Shown one piece after another: positions 56,102 through 64,000 of a DNA stretch of 64,000 nt. Source of the stretch: Pollutimonas subterranea (GTDB lineage Bacteria > Pseudomonadota > Gammaproteobacteria > Burkholderiales > Burkholderiaceae_B); assembly GCF_002849655.1 (NCBI RefSeq), contig NZ_PDNW01000010.1, positions 104,702 to 168,701 on the forward strand, given 5' to 3'. A program made the position numbers and the translations under genes. Position 1 is the first letter of the stretch, and every line of letters begins with the position of its first letter. The notes beneath the pieces were generated by a model, which saw nothing but the letters and a program-made list of their open reading frames with translations, was not told the DNA's origin and did no database searches.

Positions 56102-56221
56102 ATTGCATGGATGTATCTTAGAGGCGTAGGCCGGGCGAAACATGCGGTAGATGGCGTAAGCCGTGTCCGGCTTTTTGTCATAGGACGAATTTCTATGGCC
56201 GTAGCCAAACGGCCTAGGCCG

Positions 56222-56698
56222 TCAGGCGACTTTTACCTGTGTCAATGTCGACCCGTTGAGTGCGGGTTGCATCTGCAATTGGTCGGTTTCGAGATGCGCA
56301 ATGGCGCCATCGGTGGCGTGATAGATGACGGTCACGCGGCTGCTTTGTATTTCCCTGAGCTGGTTCAACGTCAATTGAAAGTGGTCCGCAACCGTGACTT
56401 CATCGATACGCGGCAGCGCTTTGGGAACGTCAAGATCCTTGAAAAAAAGGTCGTGGTAGCGCGCCCAGAGCACCAGCACCAGGGCATTGGCTGCACCGAC
56501 CAACAGATAGGCGGCCAGAGTCGTCATGGTAGGCAAATAGGGGTCAAGCATGGATACTTGCGCGCTTCCATAAGAGGCCTTGTCCATCACGCTGACTACG
56601 CCTCGGGTAAACAGGTAAAAGAAGCCCATCCAGCCTATGGCCGTAAGTGTGGTGTCAATAGCCAGGGAAACACTTGAGCGCTGCGTCGTAATAATCAT
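56222..56698 (-). CDS. pgaD: PNAG synthesis protein PgaD
   Basis: A 158-residue inner-membrane protein with two predicted helices (about 15-35 and 60-85). PgaD partners the PgaC synthase and forms part of the c-di-GMP binding site that switches synthesis on. The start MIITTQRSSVSLAIDTTLTAIGWMGFFY is typical, and YHDLFFKDLD is a conserved stretch. It overlaps pgaC by four bases. The c-di-GMP link makes the GGDEF protein at 39330-40760 a candidate upstream signal. Confidence 0.88.
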   Translation of the reverse strand: MIITTQRSSVSLAIDTTLTAIGWMGFFYLFTRGVVSVMDKASYGSAQVSMLDPYLPTMTTLAAYLLVGAANALVLVLWARYHDLFFKDLDVPKALPRIDEVTVADHFQLTLNQLREIQSSRVTVIYHATDGAIAHLETDQLQMQPALNGSTLTQVKVA

Positions 56699-58023
56699 GA
56701 CAACTCCTTTATGCCGCGATCGGGACTGGACCAGCGAGCACGCTGGCGCCGGATACGAAGCATGACTTTAGGGAAACTGAAAAGGGTGGTGAAAAAGTTG
56801 ATGATCCAGTAGGCAAATGGATACCAGATGATCCAGTACAACGAGCGGGACAGACCGGGTTCGTAGCGGCGGTCAATCAGGGTGCTGACGCAGAATTGCA
56901 GCAGACATACCATCGCGAGCACCATGCCGGTAAAGGCCGGAGGGAGAAAGGTCGACACCTGTACATTGGGCGGTAAGGTCGTAATGTGTCCGAGGACCCA
57001 GAGAACGATTGAAAGTGCCAGCGCAAACGCCCAGGCAATAGACAAGCAGTATTCGGCCATCAACAGCCACAACCGGCGATACTTCCAGTTCCAGATGCTG
57101 ACGAGATTTTTCAGGAATACCTCTGCCCCCCCCTGGGCCCAGCGCACTCGCTGCTTCCATAGTCCTTGCAGTGTTTCCGGCATGAGGATCCAGCAAAGTG
57201 CCCGAGGCTCATAAAGAACGGTCCAGTTTTCGCGCTGCAGTTTCCACGTGATGTCGATGTCTTCCGTGATCATGTCCAGGCTCCAATAGTCAACCTGGTC
57301 CAGTGCCTGGCGCCGGAACGCAGCCACGACGCCGGATACGGAAAACAACTGCCCATAGACACGCTGGGTGCGTTTAATCAGGCCGATAATGGACGAGAAC
57401 TCCCCGACTTGTATGCGCCCGATCAACGTTGACCGGGTACGTATGCGCGGATTGCCCGTCACCGCTGCGACATTCGGGTCCTGGAGCATGGGAGCAACCA
57501 GATAACGTATGGCGTCCGGATCCAGATGCGCATCGCCGTCAATGCAGACAAGGTATTCGCTGCGCGCCGCCATGGCTCCCATGCGCAGGGCCATCGCCTT
57601 GCCCTGGTTTTGCGCCAGGTGTATGACTCGCAGCCTGGGGTTTTCGGCTGTCAACCTATCCAGGATGGCGGCCGTTGTGTCGGACGAGCCGTCGTTCACC
57701 GCGATCACCTCGATATTCGCGTAGTCCTGGTTCAGCGCGGCCCGGATGGTCTCTTCACCGTGATGCTCCTCGTTATAGCAAGGTACGATTACGGTGATCA
57801 GCGGATGGCCGACAAGCTCCGGCGAGCGGTATGGCCGCCACTTCCAGTGCCGTTCCCATTGGAACCAGAAGTACAGCCCGCCGGCAATCCAGATCCCGGA
57901 CATGAACAAGGGATAAAAAAATACGAAGTTGAGCAAGACACTGCTTGTCAGCACAAGAGTGAGCCCAAACGGGGCGCCAAGTGCAATGCACAACACTAAC
58001 AGGGCGATGAGTCGATCAATCAT
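56695..58023 (-). CDS. pgaC: Poly-beta-1,6-N-acetylglucosamine synthase PgaC
   Basis: A 442-residue family 2 glycosyltransferase that polymerises UDP-GlcNAc into PNAG at the inner membrane. N-terminal helices (about 1-75) are followed by the catalytic domain with ITVIVPCYNEEH, NDGSSDTT, CIDGDAHLDPDA and KQRVRWAQGG (QxxRW), then two or three C-terminal helices. ATG 58023 is chosen because the family starts with membrane helices; an in-frame upstream start would lie inside pgaB. It overlaps pgaB by eight bases. Confidence 0.96.
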   Translation of the reverse strand: MIDRLIALLVLCIALGAPFGLTLVLTSSVLLNFVFFYPLFMSGIWIAGGLYFWFQWERHWKWRPYRSPELVGHPLITVIVPCYNEEHHGEETIRAALNQDYANIEVIAVNDGSSDTTAAILDRLTAENPRLRVIHLAQNQGKAMALRMGAMAARSEYLVCIDGDAHLDPDAIRYLVAPMLQDPNVAAVTGNPRIRTRSTLIGRIQVGEFSSIIGLIKRTQRVYGQLFSVSGVVAAFRRQALDQVDYWSLDMITEDIDITWKLQRENWTVLYEPRALCWILMPETLQGLWKQRVRWAQGGAEVFLKNLVSIWNWKYRRLWLLMAEYCLSIAWAFALALSIVLWVLGHITTLPPNVQVSTFLPPAFTGMVLAMVCLLQFCVSTLIDRRYEPGLSRSLYWIIWYPFAYWIINFFTTLFSFPKVMLRIRRQRARWSSPDRGIKELS

Positions 58024-60049
58024 GGAAGGGATACCAGGCGTTCGAGATTGCGGGCCGGATGACGTCCAATTCCGGTTGGTTCTTCGTGAAGTCATCGGGG
58101 TAATAACCAAAGCTTCGGGCGCCGCTCAACTGCAGGCGTTTTAACCAGCGAGCCATCAACGCGGAGTCGATGTGACCCGAATCTTCCTGGCCTTTGGACG
58201 GCCGCCAGTCACGGCCCTGTATCTCAAAAACCGTTTTGTTCAAGGCGCCCGGCCGGGTGCCAACGGTGGAGACGAGCGTGTCAAGCCAGGCATCAGCCTC
58301 GTCGGCGGGGACGTTTTCCATCCATGGCATGGCCATGGGCGCGGTCCAGTCATAAGCAGCCAGGAAATCATCCAGGTTCTGCGCATACCACGCCTCGCTT
58401 TCCGGATGCAGGATAGGTTCCGCAAAGATATTGCGGGCCGTCTTAATCTGTGGGCCTCGTATGGCGTGGACATGCTCGGTCAACTCCTTGGTAAAGTCGA
58501 CCAGATACTGGCTTTTGTAGCGTGTCCAGCGCTGCATGGTGTCCGGATCCGCGCGCAACTCCTTGATACTGCCCGGTAGACCGGCTGCCCGGTAGGCCGC
58601 CAGTGCTTGCGGGCCGGCATCCTCGAAGTCGGACAGGATGGCATCGTCGTGGAAAAGGATACCGCTGAAAGAAGAGTGTTTGGCCAGATCCTCATACATC
58701 TCCGTGATCTGCTGGCGGGCTACCGGGTCGAATGGCGAAAGGCGCTGGTACTGGTTTTTGTCGACCGCTGTTTCCCCGGTATCGGGATTCCAGCTCGTCA
58801 CCCGCGGGATTGAGGCGGCCAGGTCATAGCTGAGCACCGGCATCCATGCGTACACGTTGACAAACGCCCGGCTTTTCAGTTGCCATGCTGCGCGACTGAA
58901 CAGGTCGGCCCTTACCGGCAAATGACGGTTGGGGAAGTACACCGACTTCACCAGGCCGTCACCAGTGGGGTCGGCGTATGCCTGCAGGAAGACGGTGGTG
59001 ATCTTCATGTCGGCAATGCGTTGAACCAGATCACCCAGATTTCGGTCCATCTGTTCCGGATCGGCGTCATAGACGTAATCCAGGTCGACATGGGCAACCC
59101 GCATGACTTCGTTGTTTTCCATGACCGTGCTGACATTGGCGAAATTGCGCAATTGTGGGTCGTTGGACACCAGTACCCGGGGTGTGTCGATGAGGTTATC
59201 GATGGAGCCCAGGCCGGAGTCCAGTGACAAGATCAGCGAGTAACCGTGGTCCTGGACTATCTTCAAGGCTTCGCCGTTCGCTGCGCCATAGGGCCAGACC
59301 CACACCCGCGGCTTCTTGCCAGTCACCCGGGTGATTTTTGCAGTGATTCGCTTTACATCTTCAGCAATACGCGTCTTGAACTGGGCATCGGTCTCATACT
59401 TTCCCGTGGCGGCATCGTACGCACGTGTGGCGGCGGCGGGCAGTAGATTTCCTTGGGGATTGCCGGGAATTCCGTAGTGCAGATCGTCGGTATGAGCCCC
59501 GATCTCCACGAGTCCCGAGCGTGCCACTTCGCTGATCTGGTCCCACGTCAGGAACCGTTCGCGCTCGATCATCTGGCCGCCGAAATTCACCTTCTCATTT
59601 TCCGGGGTATCTACCCATTTGCCTACCGGCGCCAGGACGGCCGGCCAGTTATAAGCCTTCAGTAGCGGAAATACCCGTGTATAGAAGCTGCGGTATCCAT
59701 CATCGAAGGTAAGGAGTACCGCTTTTTCGGGGAGTGACTCACCTCCCTCGCTGGCCGTCAGAATCTGGTCAACCGTGATGGGCTGATAGCCATTTTCCCG
59801 CAGCCATGAGAACTGCTCCTCCAGGCGCTCTGTCGTGACACTCACGAAGGACTGGTCAGGATCACTGTCTTCGACATCATGGTAGCCCAGTGCCAAGTAC
59901 TTGTTCTTGGGCCAGGGTTCATTGAAATTATGGCTGGGACGTTGTTCCGGCGGAACGAATGCCGGGATATTCTTGGAGCATCCGCTCAACAGTAAAAGAG
60001 AACAAAGGAGGCTGGCCATTGAACGTATGGAGGTAAGGTTGACAAACAT
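58016..60049 (-). CDS. pgaB: PNAG N-deacetylase and hydrolase PgaB
   Basis: A 677-residue lipoprotein (lipobox LSGC, Cys24) that removes acetyl groups from PNAG before export. The deacetylase domain (about 50-290) shows ALGYHDVED, LLTFDDGYRSFY and EIGAHTDDLHYG. The C-terminal glycoside-hydrolase-type domain (about 310-670) contains DLDYVYDADPEQMDRNL and FHDDAILSDFEDAG, as expected for PgaB. It starts nine bases after pgaA on the same strand and overlaps pgaC. Confidence 0.96.
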   Translation of the reverse strand: MFVNLTSIRSMASLLCSLLLLSGCSKNIPAFVPPEQRPSHNFNEPWPKNKYLALGYHDVEDSDPDQSFVSVTTERLEEQFSWLRENGYQPITVDQILTASEGGESLPEKAVLLTFDDGYRSFYTRVFPLLKAYNWPAVLAPVGKWVDTPENEKVNFGGQMIERERFLTWDQISEVARSGLVEIGAHTDDLHYGIPGNPQGNLLPAAATRAYDAATGKYETDAQFKTRIAEDVKRITAKITRVTGKKPRVWVWPYGAANGEALKIVQDHGYSLILSLDSGLGSIDNLIDTPRVLVSNDPQLRNFANVSTVMENNEVMRVAHVDLDYVYDADPEQMDRNLGDLVQRIADMKITTVFLQAYADPTGDGLVKSVYFPNRHLPVRADLFSRAAWQLKSRAFVNVYAWMPVLSYDLAASIPRVTSWNPDTGETAVDKNQYQRLSPFDPVARQQITEMYEDLAKHSSFSGILFHDDAILSDFEDAGPQALAAYRAAGLPGSIKELRADPDTMQRWTRYKSQYLVDFTKELTEHVHAIRGPQIKTARNIFAEPILHPESEAWYAQNLDDFLAAYDWTAPMAMPWMENVPADEADAWLDTLVSTVGTRPGALNKTVFEIQGRDWRPSKGQEDSGHIDSALMARWLKRLQLSGARSFGYYPDDFTKNQPELDVIRPAISNAWYPFHD

Positions 60050-60058
60050 GTTGGCTCT

Positions 60059-62512
60059 CTAAAAACGCAGATTCATTTCAAACATGATGCGCAGTTCACG
60101 TTCACGTACGCCGTCATACGGCCGGCTCACGCCGGTTACTGTCGCGCCGATATCGAATGCATCGTTGAACTGGTAGCGCATGCCATACCCCAGCGCCCCA
60201 ATCGCGCCGGTGCCATAGCCTTTTTGTGCATACAGCCCCGCACCGAAGAGAAAGCGCTGTTCCCATACCGTCTCGTAGCGGCGATGAAGGATATGGGTGA
60301 GGTTCAGCGTGGGAAGCACTTCAAGGTCTGACCGGGGATTGAAGTAGGGCACGTCTTCAATCGAATTGTGTGAGGCGGCGATGTTCATCTGCAGGTCAGC
60401 CTTCAGCGTCGGCGTTGTGTAGATCCGCTCAGTTCCGGAAATGACCCCGGTCCACCGATTGTTCCCGTCGCTGAAGTGGGAGGGCGCCACGGAAAACGTC
60501 CACTCGCGCCGCTCATTGGCGCGCCAGCGCACATAGGCACCCAGGCTGTTCGCTGAGATATCGCTACGCAATGCGCGTAAAGGCGTTTCCCGTGAACGCA
60601 GCTCGGCCGATCCTCCGACTTGCCAATGATCATTGAGATCGTACGCGGCGCTTACGCGGGCTCCTGGTTTGGTGCCGTATCCGTAGTTGTGACTTGATAC
60701 TTCAAGCTCCGCGGTAATGTCGCGGGCACGGTATTCGACGCCAGTACGCAGCCACCGATAGTGAGCGGTTCCTTCTTCGAACTCCCCGGTGGCATAGCCG
60801 CCGCCGCCAAACGCGCGCCAGTTGTAATCCAACGGCGCCGAGTAAAGCACCGTTTCGATATTGAAGTCCCCACTGCCGACGACTGGGCTGTCGGACGCAA
60901 TACCGCGGTTGCCCGATACCCTGAGTTCAGCTTTTTTATGAATTGCCCAACGGCGGGCCAGGGTGTCGGTTGGTTTTGCCTCGGGGAATCGGGCGGCCAG
61001 GTCAAGAGCCAGTGAGTTGGCCTGACGCCATTCCTGCAAGTCGATCGCGGTCAGGCCTTGTCCAGCCTGTACTTCCACACCCCGTGGTTCCAGAGGCTCA
61101 GCCATTTTGAGTTGCGTTTCGGCCGCTCGCGGAAGGCTGCGCCCGCGATACACGCCGGCCAGCGCCGCACGCAGGCCCACGTTTCTTGGAGCCTGGTCGA
61201 CAAGCTCTTCCAGGCGTCGTTGCGCGGCAGGCGTGTCATCCGCGTAATACAAGGACAGGGCTGCGGTTTCCTCTGCATAGAGATGCAGGTCGTTGGGAAC
61301 CGATTGAGGGACGCCCCTTATACGGCGCCATATTGGCTGCTCTTTCCTCGCGGCCTCGATGACCTGCGACGCCTCGTCGAACTGTTCGCTTTCAATCAAG
61401 GCATAGAACAGCCTGGTTTGATTGCTTAGATGTTCTCCAGGACTGTCGAGTTTGCTCGCACTGTCGCTCAACACCTGCTTGTAAAGATGCGCCGCGACTT
61501 CCGGCTGGCGCAAGTAAAGGTAGGCATTTGCAACATCGTTGAGTACGTAGCGCGGCACCTCGACACCCTGGGCTTTCATCGCCTCATATTCGCTGACGAC
61601 TTCCGGCATGCGCATGCGTATCTGCAGGGCCTGTAATCTGTCCATACGGACCCGCAAAAGCTCGTCGTTCGCCACGGGCCCCAATGCTTCCCAGGCCTGG
61701 ATCAGACGGTCGTACTCGGCCAAAGAGCGATCGACAATAACGAACCTTTCGGACTCTTGCCGGCTGGGCATCTCCGCCAGCCGCACCAGTTCGGCGGCAT
61801 AGTCTGCCTGCAAATTGCGGATCTCCTTGTCATTGAGCAGCCCCGGATGCCCGCGAGCCGCGTTCAAGGCGGCCAGCGGCATCCCGGCTCGCTCAAGGCT
61901 CTTGATATATTCGCGGGTGACATAGTTCTTGCCAGGGGCAATGGATCTGGCCTGGTCTGCCAGTTGAAGGGCGGCGTAAGGGGAGTTCGTCCCTCTATAG
62001 GCATAGCCGAGGGCCAGCCGCAGGTCGACGTCTCCCGGATGCTGTTCCACCTGTTGCTGGCCGAGCAAGACAGCAGCGTCGATATTTCCCGCATCCGTCA
62101 AGACCATGATCTCGCCTACGACAAACGACGTCTGGCGTGGATACAGCTGTCTGCCTTGGCGGTATCGCGCCAAGGCGTCATCCCAACGCTGCGTGTCGCG
62201 ATAGGCCTGGGCGATTGTCCTTAGTACGTCGGCGGGTAGCCTGTTGGGGGGGGGATCCAGGCCTTCGTAGACGAGTATCACCTCGTCGGGGGCGCCGGCC
62301 CAGCCGGCGATAAGGATACGGTCGTAGGCCGCGCGCCAATCCCTAGGATGTTCGGCGCTATGCTGGCGCAGCATGATCAGCGCCGGTTCATACTCTCCGG
62401 CGCGCGCGCCATGTATCAGTGCATCATAATCAGCGCGCGATATTCTCGCGTCGGCGACGTTGGCTGTCGTGGACAGTATCAATGAAAAAAGGCAAGTAAA
62501 AGCTGTCTTCAT
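60059..62512 (-). CDS. pgaA: PNAG export porin PgaA
   Basis: An 817-residue outer-membrane protein with a signal peptide (about 1-22), a periplasmic helical TPR region (about 25-510), and a C-terminal beta-barrel (about 530-817) ending in LRIMFEMNLRF with a terminal phenylalanine, as outer-membrane barrels do. It moves PNAG across the outer membrane. It is the first gene of pgaABCD; the 459 bases before it contain two inverted repeats but no recognisable gene. Confidence 0.94.
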   Translation of the reverse strand: MKTAFTCLFSLILSTTANVADARISRADYDALIHGARAGEYEPALIMLRQHSAEHPRDWRAAYDRILIAGWAGAPDEVILVYEGLDPPPNRLPADVLRTIAQAYRDTQRWDDALARYRQGRQLYPRQTSFVVGEIMVLTDAGNIDAAVLLGQQQVEQHPGDVDLRLALGYAYRGTNSPYAALQLADQARSIAPGKNYVTREYIKSLERAGMPLAALNAARGHPGLLNDKEIRNLQADYAAELVRLAEMPSRQESERFVIVDRSLAEYDRLIQAWEALGPVANDELLRVRMDRLQALQIRMRMPEVVSEYEAMKAQGVEVPRYVLNDVANAYLYLRQPEVAAHLYKQVLSDSASKLDSPGEHLSNQTRLFYALIESEQFDEASQVIEAARKEQPIWRRIRGVPQSVPNDLHLYAEETAALSLYYADDTPAAQRRLEELVDQAPRNVGLRAALAGVYRGRSLPRAAETQLKMAEPLEPRGVEVQAGQGLTAIDLQEWRQANSLALDLAARFPEAKPTDTLARRWAIHKKAELRVSGNRGIASDSPVVGSGDFNIETVLYSAPLDYNWRAFGGGGYATGEFEEGTAHYRWLRTGVEYRARDITAELEVSSHNYGYGTKPGARVSAAYDLNDHWQVGGSAELRSRETPLRALRSDISANSLGAYVRWRANERREWTFSVAPSHFSDGNNRWTGVISGTERIYTTPTLKADLQMNIAASHNSIEDVPYFNPRSDLEVLPTLNLTHILHRRYETVWEQRFLFGAGLYAQKGYGTGAIGALGYGMRYQFNDAFDIGATVTGVSRPYDGVRERELRIMFEMNLRF

Positions 62513-62971
62513 GATGATCCATTCAGCCTTGAGCGGACAGCATCATTCGTCTTGCGGATGGGCACATGGCATTCCTTTCCCTGGATTTTTCTCTGAATTT
62601 GAAGGCAACGAGGGCTCCACCACCAGTTATGGAAATCTGGCGGAGAGCTCGAGCTTGTCAGGATTTTTCATGTCTGGATACAGACACGCATGGATGAATG
62701 ATAGAGAGGAACGCCTAGGCATCAAATGCGTTATATGGCTTAAGTCGGTAGCTCGCCGAATGGCTGAGCGCGTGTATGCGGTAGTCGGCAATATGGCCGA
62801 CTGCCTCAACGGAACTACGAGCGCATGCAACAACGGGTTATAGACGCTCGCTTGGGCAACTCTTCCGTTAAACCCGATCTTTTTTCCCTCAATGACCGCT
62901 GCCTGCAAGATTCCGACATCTCGACAGCGGCTTCTCCTTAGACGTAGGGAATCTAGAGGCGATTTGGGAGG
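62513..62971. other. Non-coding stretch upstream of pgaA
   Basis: About 459 bases between the FadR-type gene and pgaA, expected to carry the pga promoter. TGTCTG-GATA-CAGACA (62671-62686) is a perfect 6-bp inverted repeat, and AGTCGGC/GCCGACT (62783-62802) another hairpin. Open frames here resemble no family I know. Confidence 0.5.
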
Positions 62972-63664
62972 TTAGAGCCCATAATGGCGTTGCACCCTCC
63001 CTATGTGCTCTGTCATGAGCTCTTCAGCAAGCTTTGTGTCTTGGTCTACTAAAGCAGAAAAGATTAATTTATGTTCAGCGTTCGATGTACGGCTGCGTTC
63101 TTTATCTCGGAAGAAATGTTTTCTCCGGCTTTCTGACATTATGTAGAAAGGGTTGACCAGTTGCATAAGCACCAAGTTGTGGGTCGCGCGGAATATTGCC
63201 ATGTGGAATTCATAATCCAGGTTGCCCACAGGCTCGTTCGAGTTCTCTATGGCATTGTCAAAGCGTTGAATAATCAGTTCAATGTTGGCAATGTCTTGCT
63301 CAGTGCGGCGTTGTGCAGCCAGTATGACGGCTTGAATTTCGATAATCCGGCGCACTTCAATGGCTTGCGCTAGACGCTCGTCGGAGAGCGCCAGCTCCAG
63401 CCCCGAGAACAGACTGAGGGTTTCGAGGCTGATGCATTCCGGGGTAATATTCAGGTAAATGCCTGAATTAGGCCGGCGTTCCAGGTAGCGTAGGCCTTCC
63501 AGTTTTGATAGTACTTCCCGCAGCACTCCTCGTCCTACGCCAAAGCGTTCGGCGAGTTCTCTTTCCGACGGTAGGCGCTCGCCGGGCGCGTAGTTTCTTT
63601 GCTCGATTAGCCTGAGCAGTGCAATCATCGTTCGAGTCGTAAGCTCATCTTTCTCTTTAGTCAT
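62972..63664 (-). CDS. GntR-family regulator, FadR subgroup
   Basis: A 230-residue regulator with an N-terminal winged helix (ALLRLIEQRNYAPGERLPSERELAERFGVGRGVLREVLSKLEG) and a C-terminal FCD all-helical ligand domain (about 85-225), whose metal-binding histidines fit DYEFHMAIF and EHIGRVQRHY. FadR-type members often control organic-acid or sugar-acid use. The ATG at 63664 is preferred over one 42 bases upstream. No catabolic gene is adjacent, and it is followed by the pga region on the same strand; a link to either side is unproven. Confidence 0.88.
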   Translation of the reverse strand: MTKEKDELTTRTMIALLRLIEQRNYAPGERLPSERELAERFGVGRGVLREVLSKLEGLRYLERRPNSGIYLNITPECISLETLSLFSGLELALSDERLAQAIEVRRIIEIQAVILAAQRRTEQDIANIELIIQRFDNAIENSNEPVGNLDYEFHMAIFRATHNLVLMQLVNPFYIMSESRRKHFFRDKERSRTSNAEHKLIFSALVDQDTKLAEELMTEHIGRVQRHYGL

Positions 63665-63937
63665 GTTAGAAGCCGCTGCTCCGAGGGGTGAAATGGGCGG
63701 ATCCAACGTGAATGCCCCTGTGAAGCGCCTGAATTATATCGATAATGCAGGCGTCCAGTCTTTTAGTAAGAGGCGCGTACGAGCCTGATGGGCCGCGCTC
63801 GTATTGTTTCCTTTGCCTCTTTGTTGACCGAATGATCGGGTAAGTCTCTTTTGAGCAAGATGAGGGTTTGTTGGGTAATCCCCCCATAGAACCGCAGTGA
63901 GCTGAAGTAGAATTTCCACAACAAGGAAATTCGAGCA

Positions 63938-64000
63938 ATGAAGCAATCCCGATTTACCGACAGCCAGATCATGGCGATCCTCAAACAAGCCGAAGCCGGC
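63938..64000 (+). mobile_element. Start of an IS3-family insertion sequence (orfA transposase, cut by the window edge)
   Basis: The last 21 codons read MKQSRFTDSQIMAILKQAEAG, the N-terminal helix of IS3-family OrfA (IS407/IS1222-like group). GAAATTCGAGCA precedes the ATG at 63938. The left terminal repeat probably lies within the 100 bases upstream (a TG followed by a C-run occurs at about 63869-63885), but its exact end cannot be fixed without the right end. Confidence 0.75.

Noticed and set aside
56197..56214. Hairpin GGCCGT/ACGGCC after pgaD as a terminator
   Set aside because: The stem is only 6 bp and no T-tract follows on the minus strand.
62460..62843. A 127-codon plus-strand frame upstream of pgaA
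   Set aside because: It overlaps the pgaA signal peptide on the other strand and its sequence looks random; the stretch is more likely regulatory.

Overview
The window reads as chromosome of a betaproteobacterium of the order Burkholderiales, most likely an Alcaligenaceae genus related to Bordetella and Pusillimonas. Grounds: the asd-fimV-truA-trpF order, the ihfA-MerR linkage, a Bug-type solute receptor beside a DUF1446 (AtuA-like) pair, an infC gene with an ATC start, and GC-rich coding sequence. Family assignments come from recognising proteins by eye; no database search was run.

Layout. 1-2850: the end of aroC, an M48 lipoprotein protease, and dgoK-dgoA (2-keto-3-deoxygalactonate breakdown). 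2899-10340: leuC-leuD-leuB (leucine synthesis), asd, a FimV-like envelope protein and truA. 10482-15981: a TRAP transporter membrane pair, trpF, kynU and an MFS exporter. 16041-16556: a tRNA-Val gene on the minus strand with its promoter and terminator, then a thrS leader that looks like a threonine-codon attenuator. 16557-31965: translation genes in two halves (thrS-infC; rpmI-rplT-pheS-pheT-ihfA) separated by gshB, a partial PTS (EIIA-Man, HPr, EI), the amtB-glnK nitrogen pair on the opposite strand, a proline-rich lipoprotein, ubiK and comM.

32051-44856: a MerR regulator that appears to be leaderless, L-serine dehydratase, an ECF sigma/anti-sigma pair, a Bug receptor with a split AtuA-like protein and a divergent LysR regulator, an MHYT-GGDEF protein with most of its EAL domain missing, and an acyltransferase overlapping an ATM1-type ABC exporter. 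44853-51674: an iron-sulfur assembly operon (Rrf2 regulator, sufB, sufC, sufD, sufS, sufU, sufT, then osmC) behind a perfect palindromic operator.

51735-62512: a biofilm-matrix island, all on the minus strand: a CsgD-like regulator, a CsgC/CsgH-like protein, one curlin, csgG, csgF and csgE, followed by pgaA-pgaB-pgaC-pgaD for poly-N-acetylglucosamine. The window closes with a FadR-type regulator and the first codons of an IS3-family transposase.

The most interesting signals are the thrS attenuator, the splitting of the thrS-infC/rpmI-rplT cluster, the in-frame EAL deletion, the SufU-type suf operon with its operator, the single curlin with a foreign-looking insert, and an 11-bp sequence shared by the two flanks of the curli cluster.
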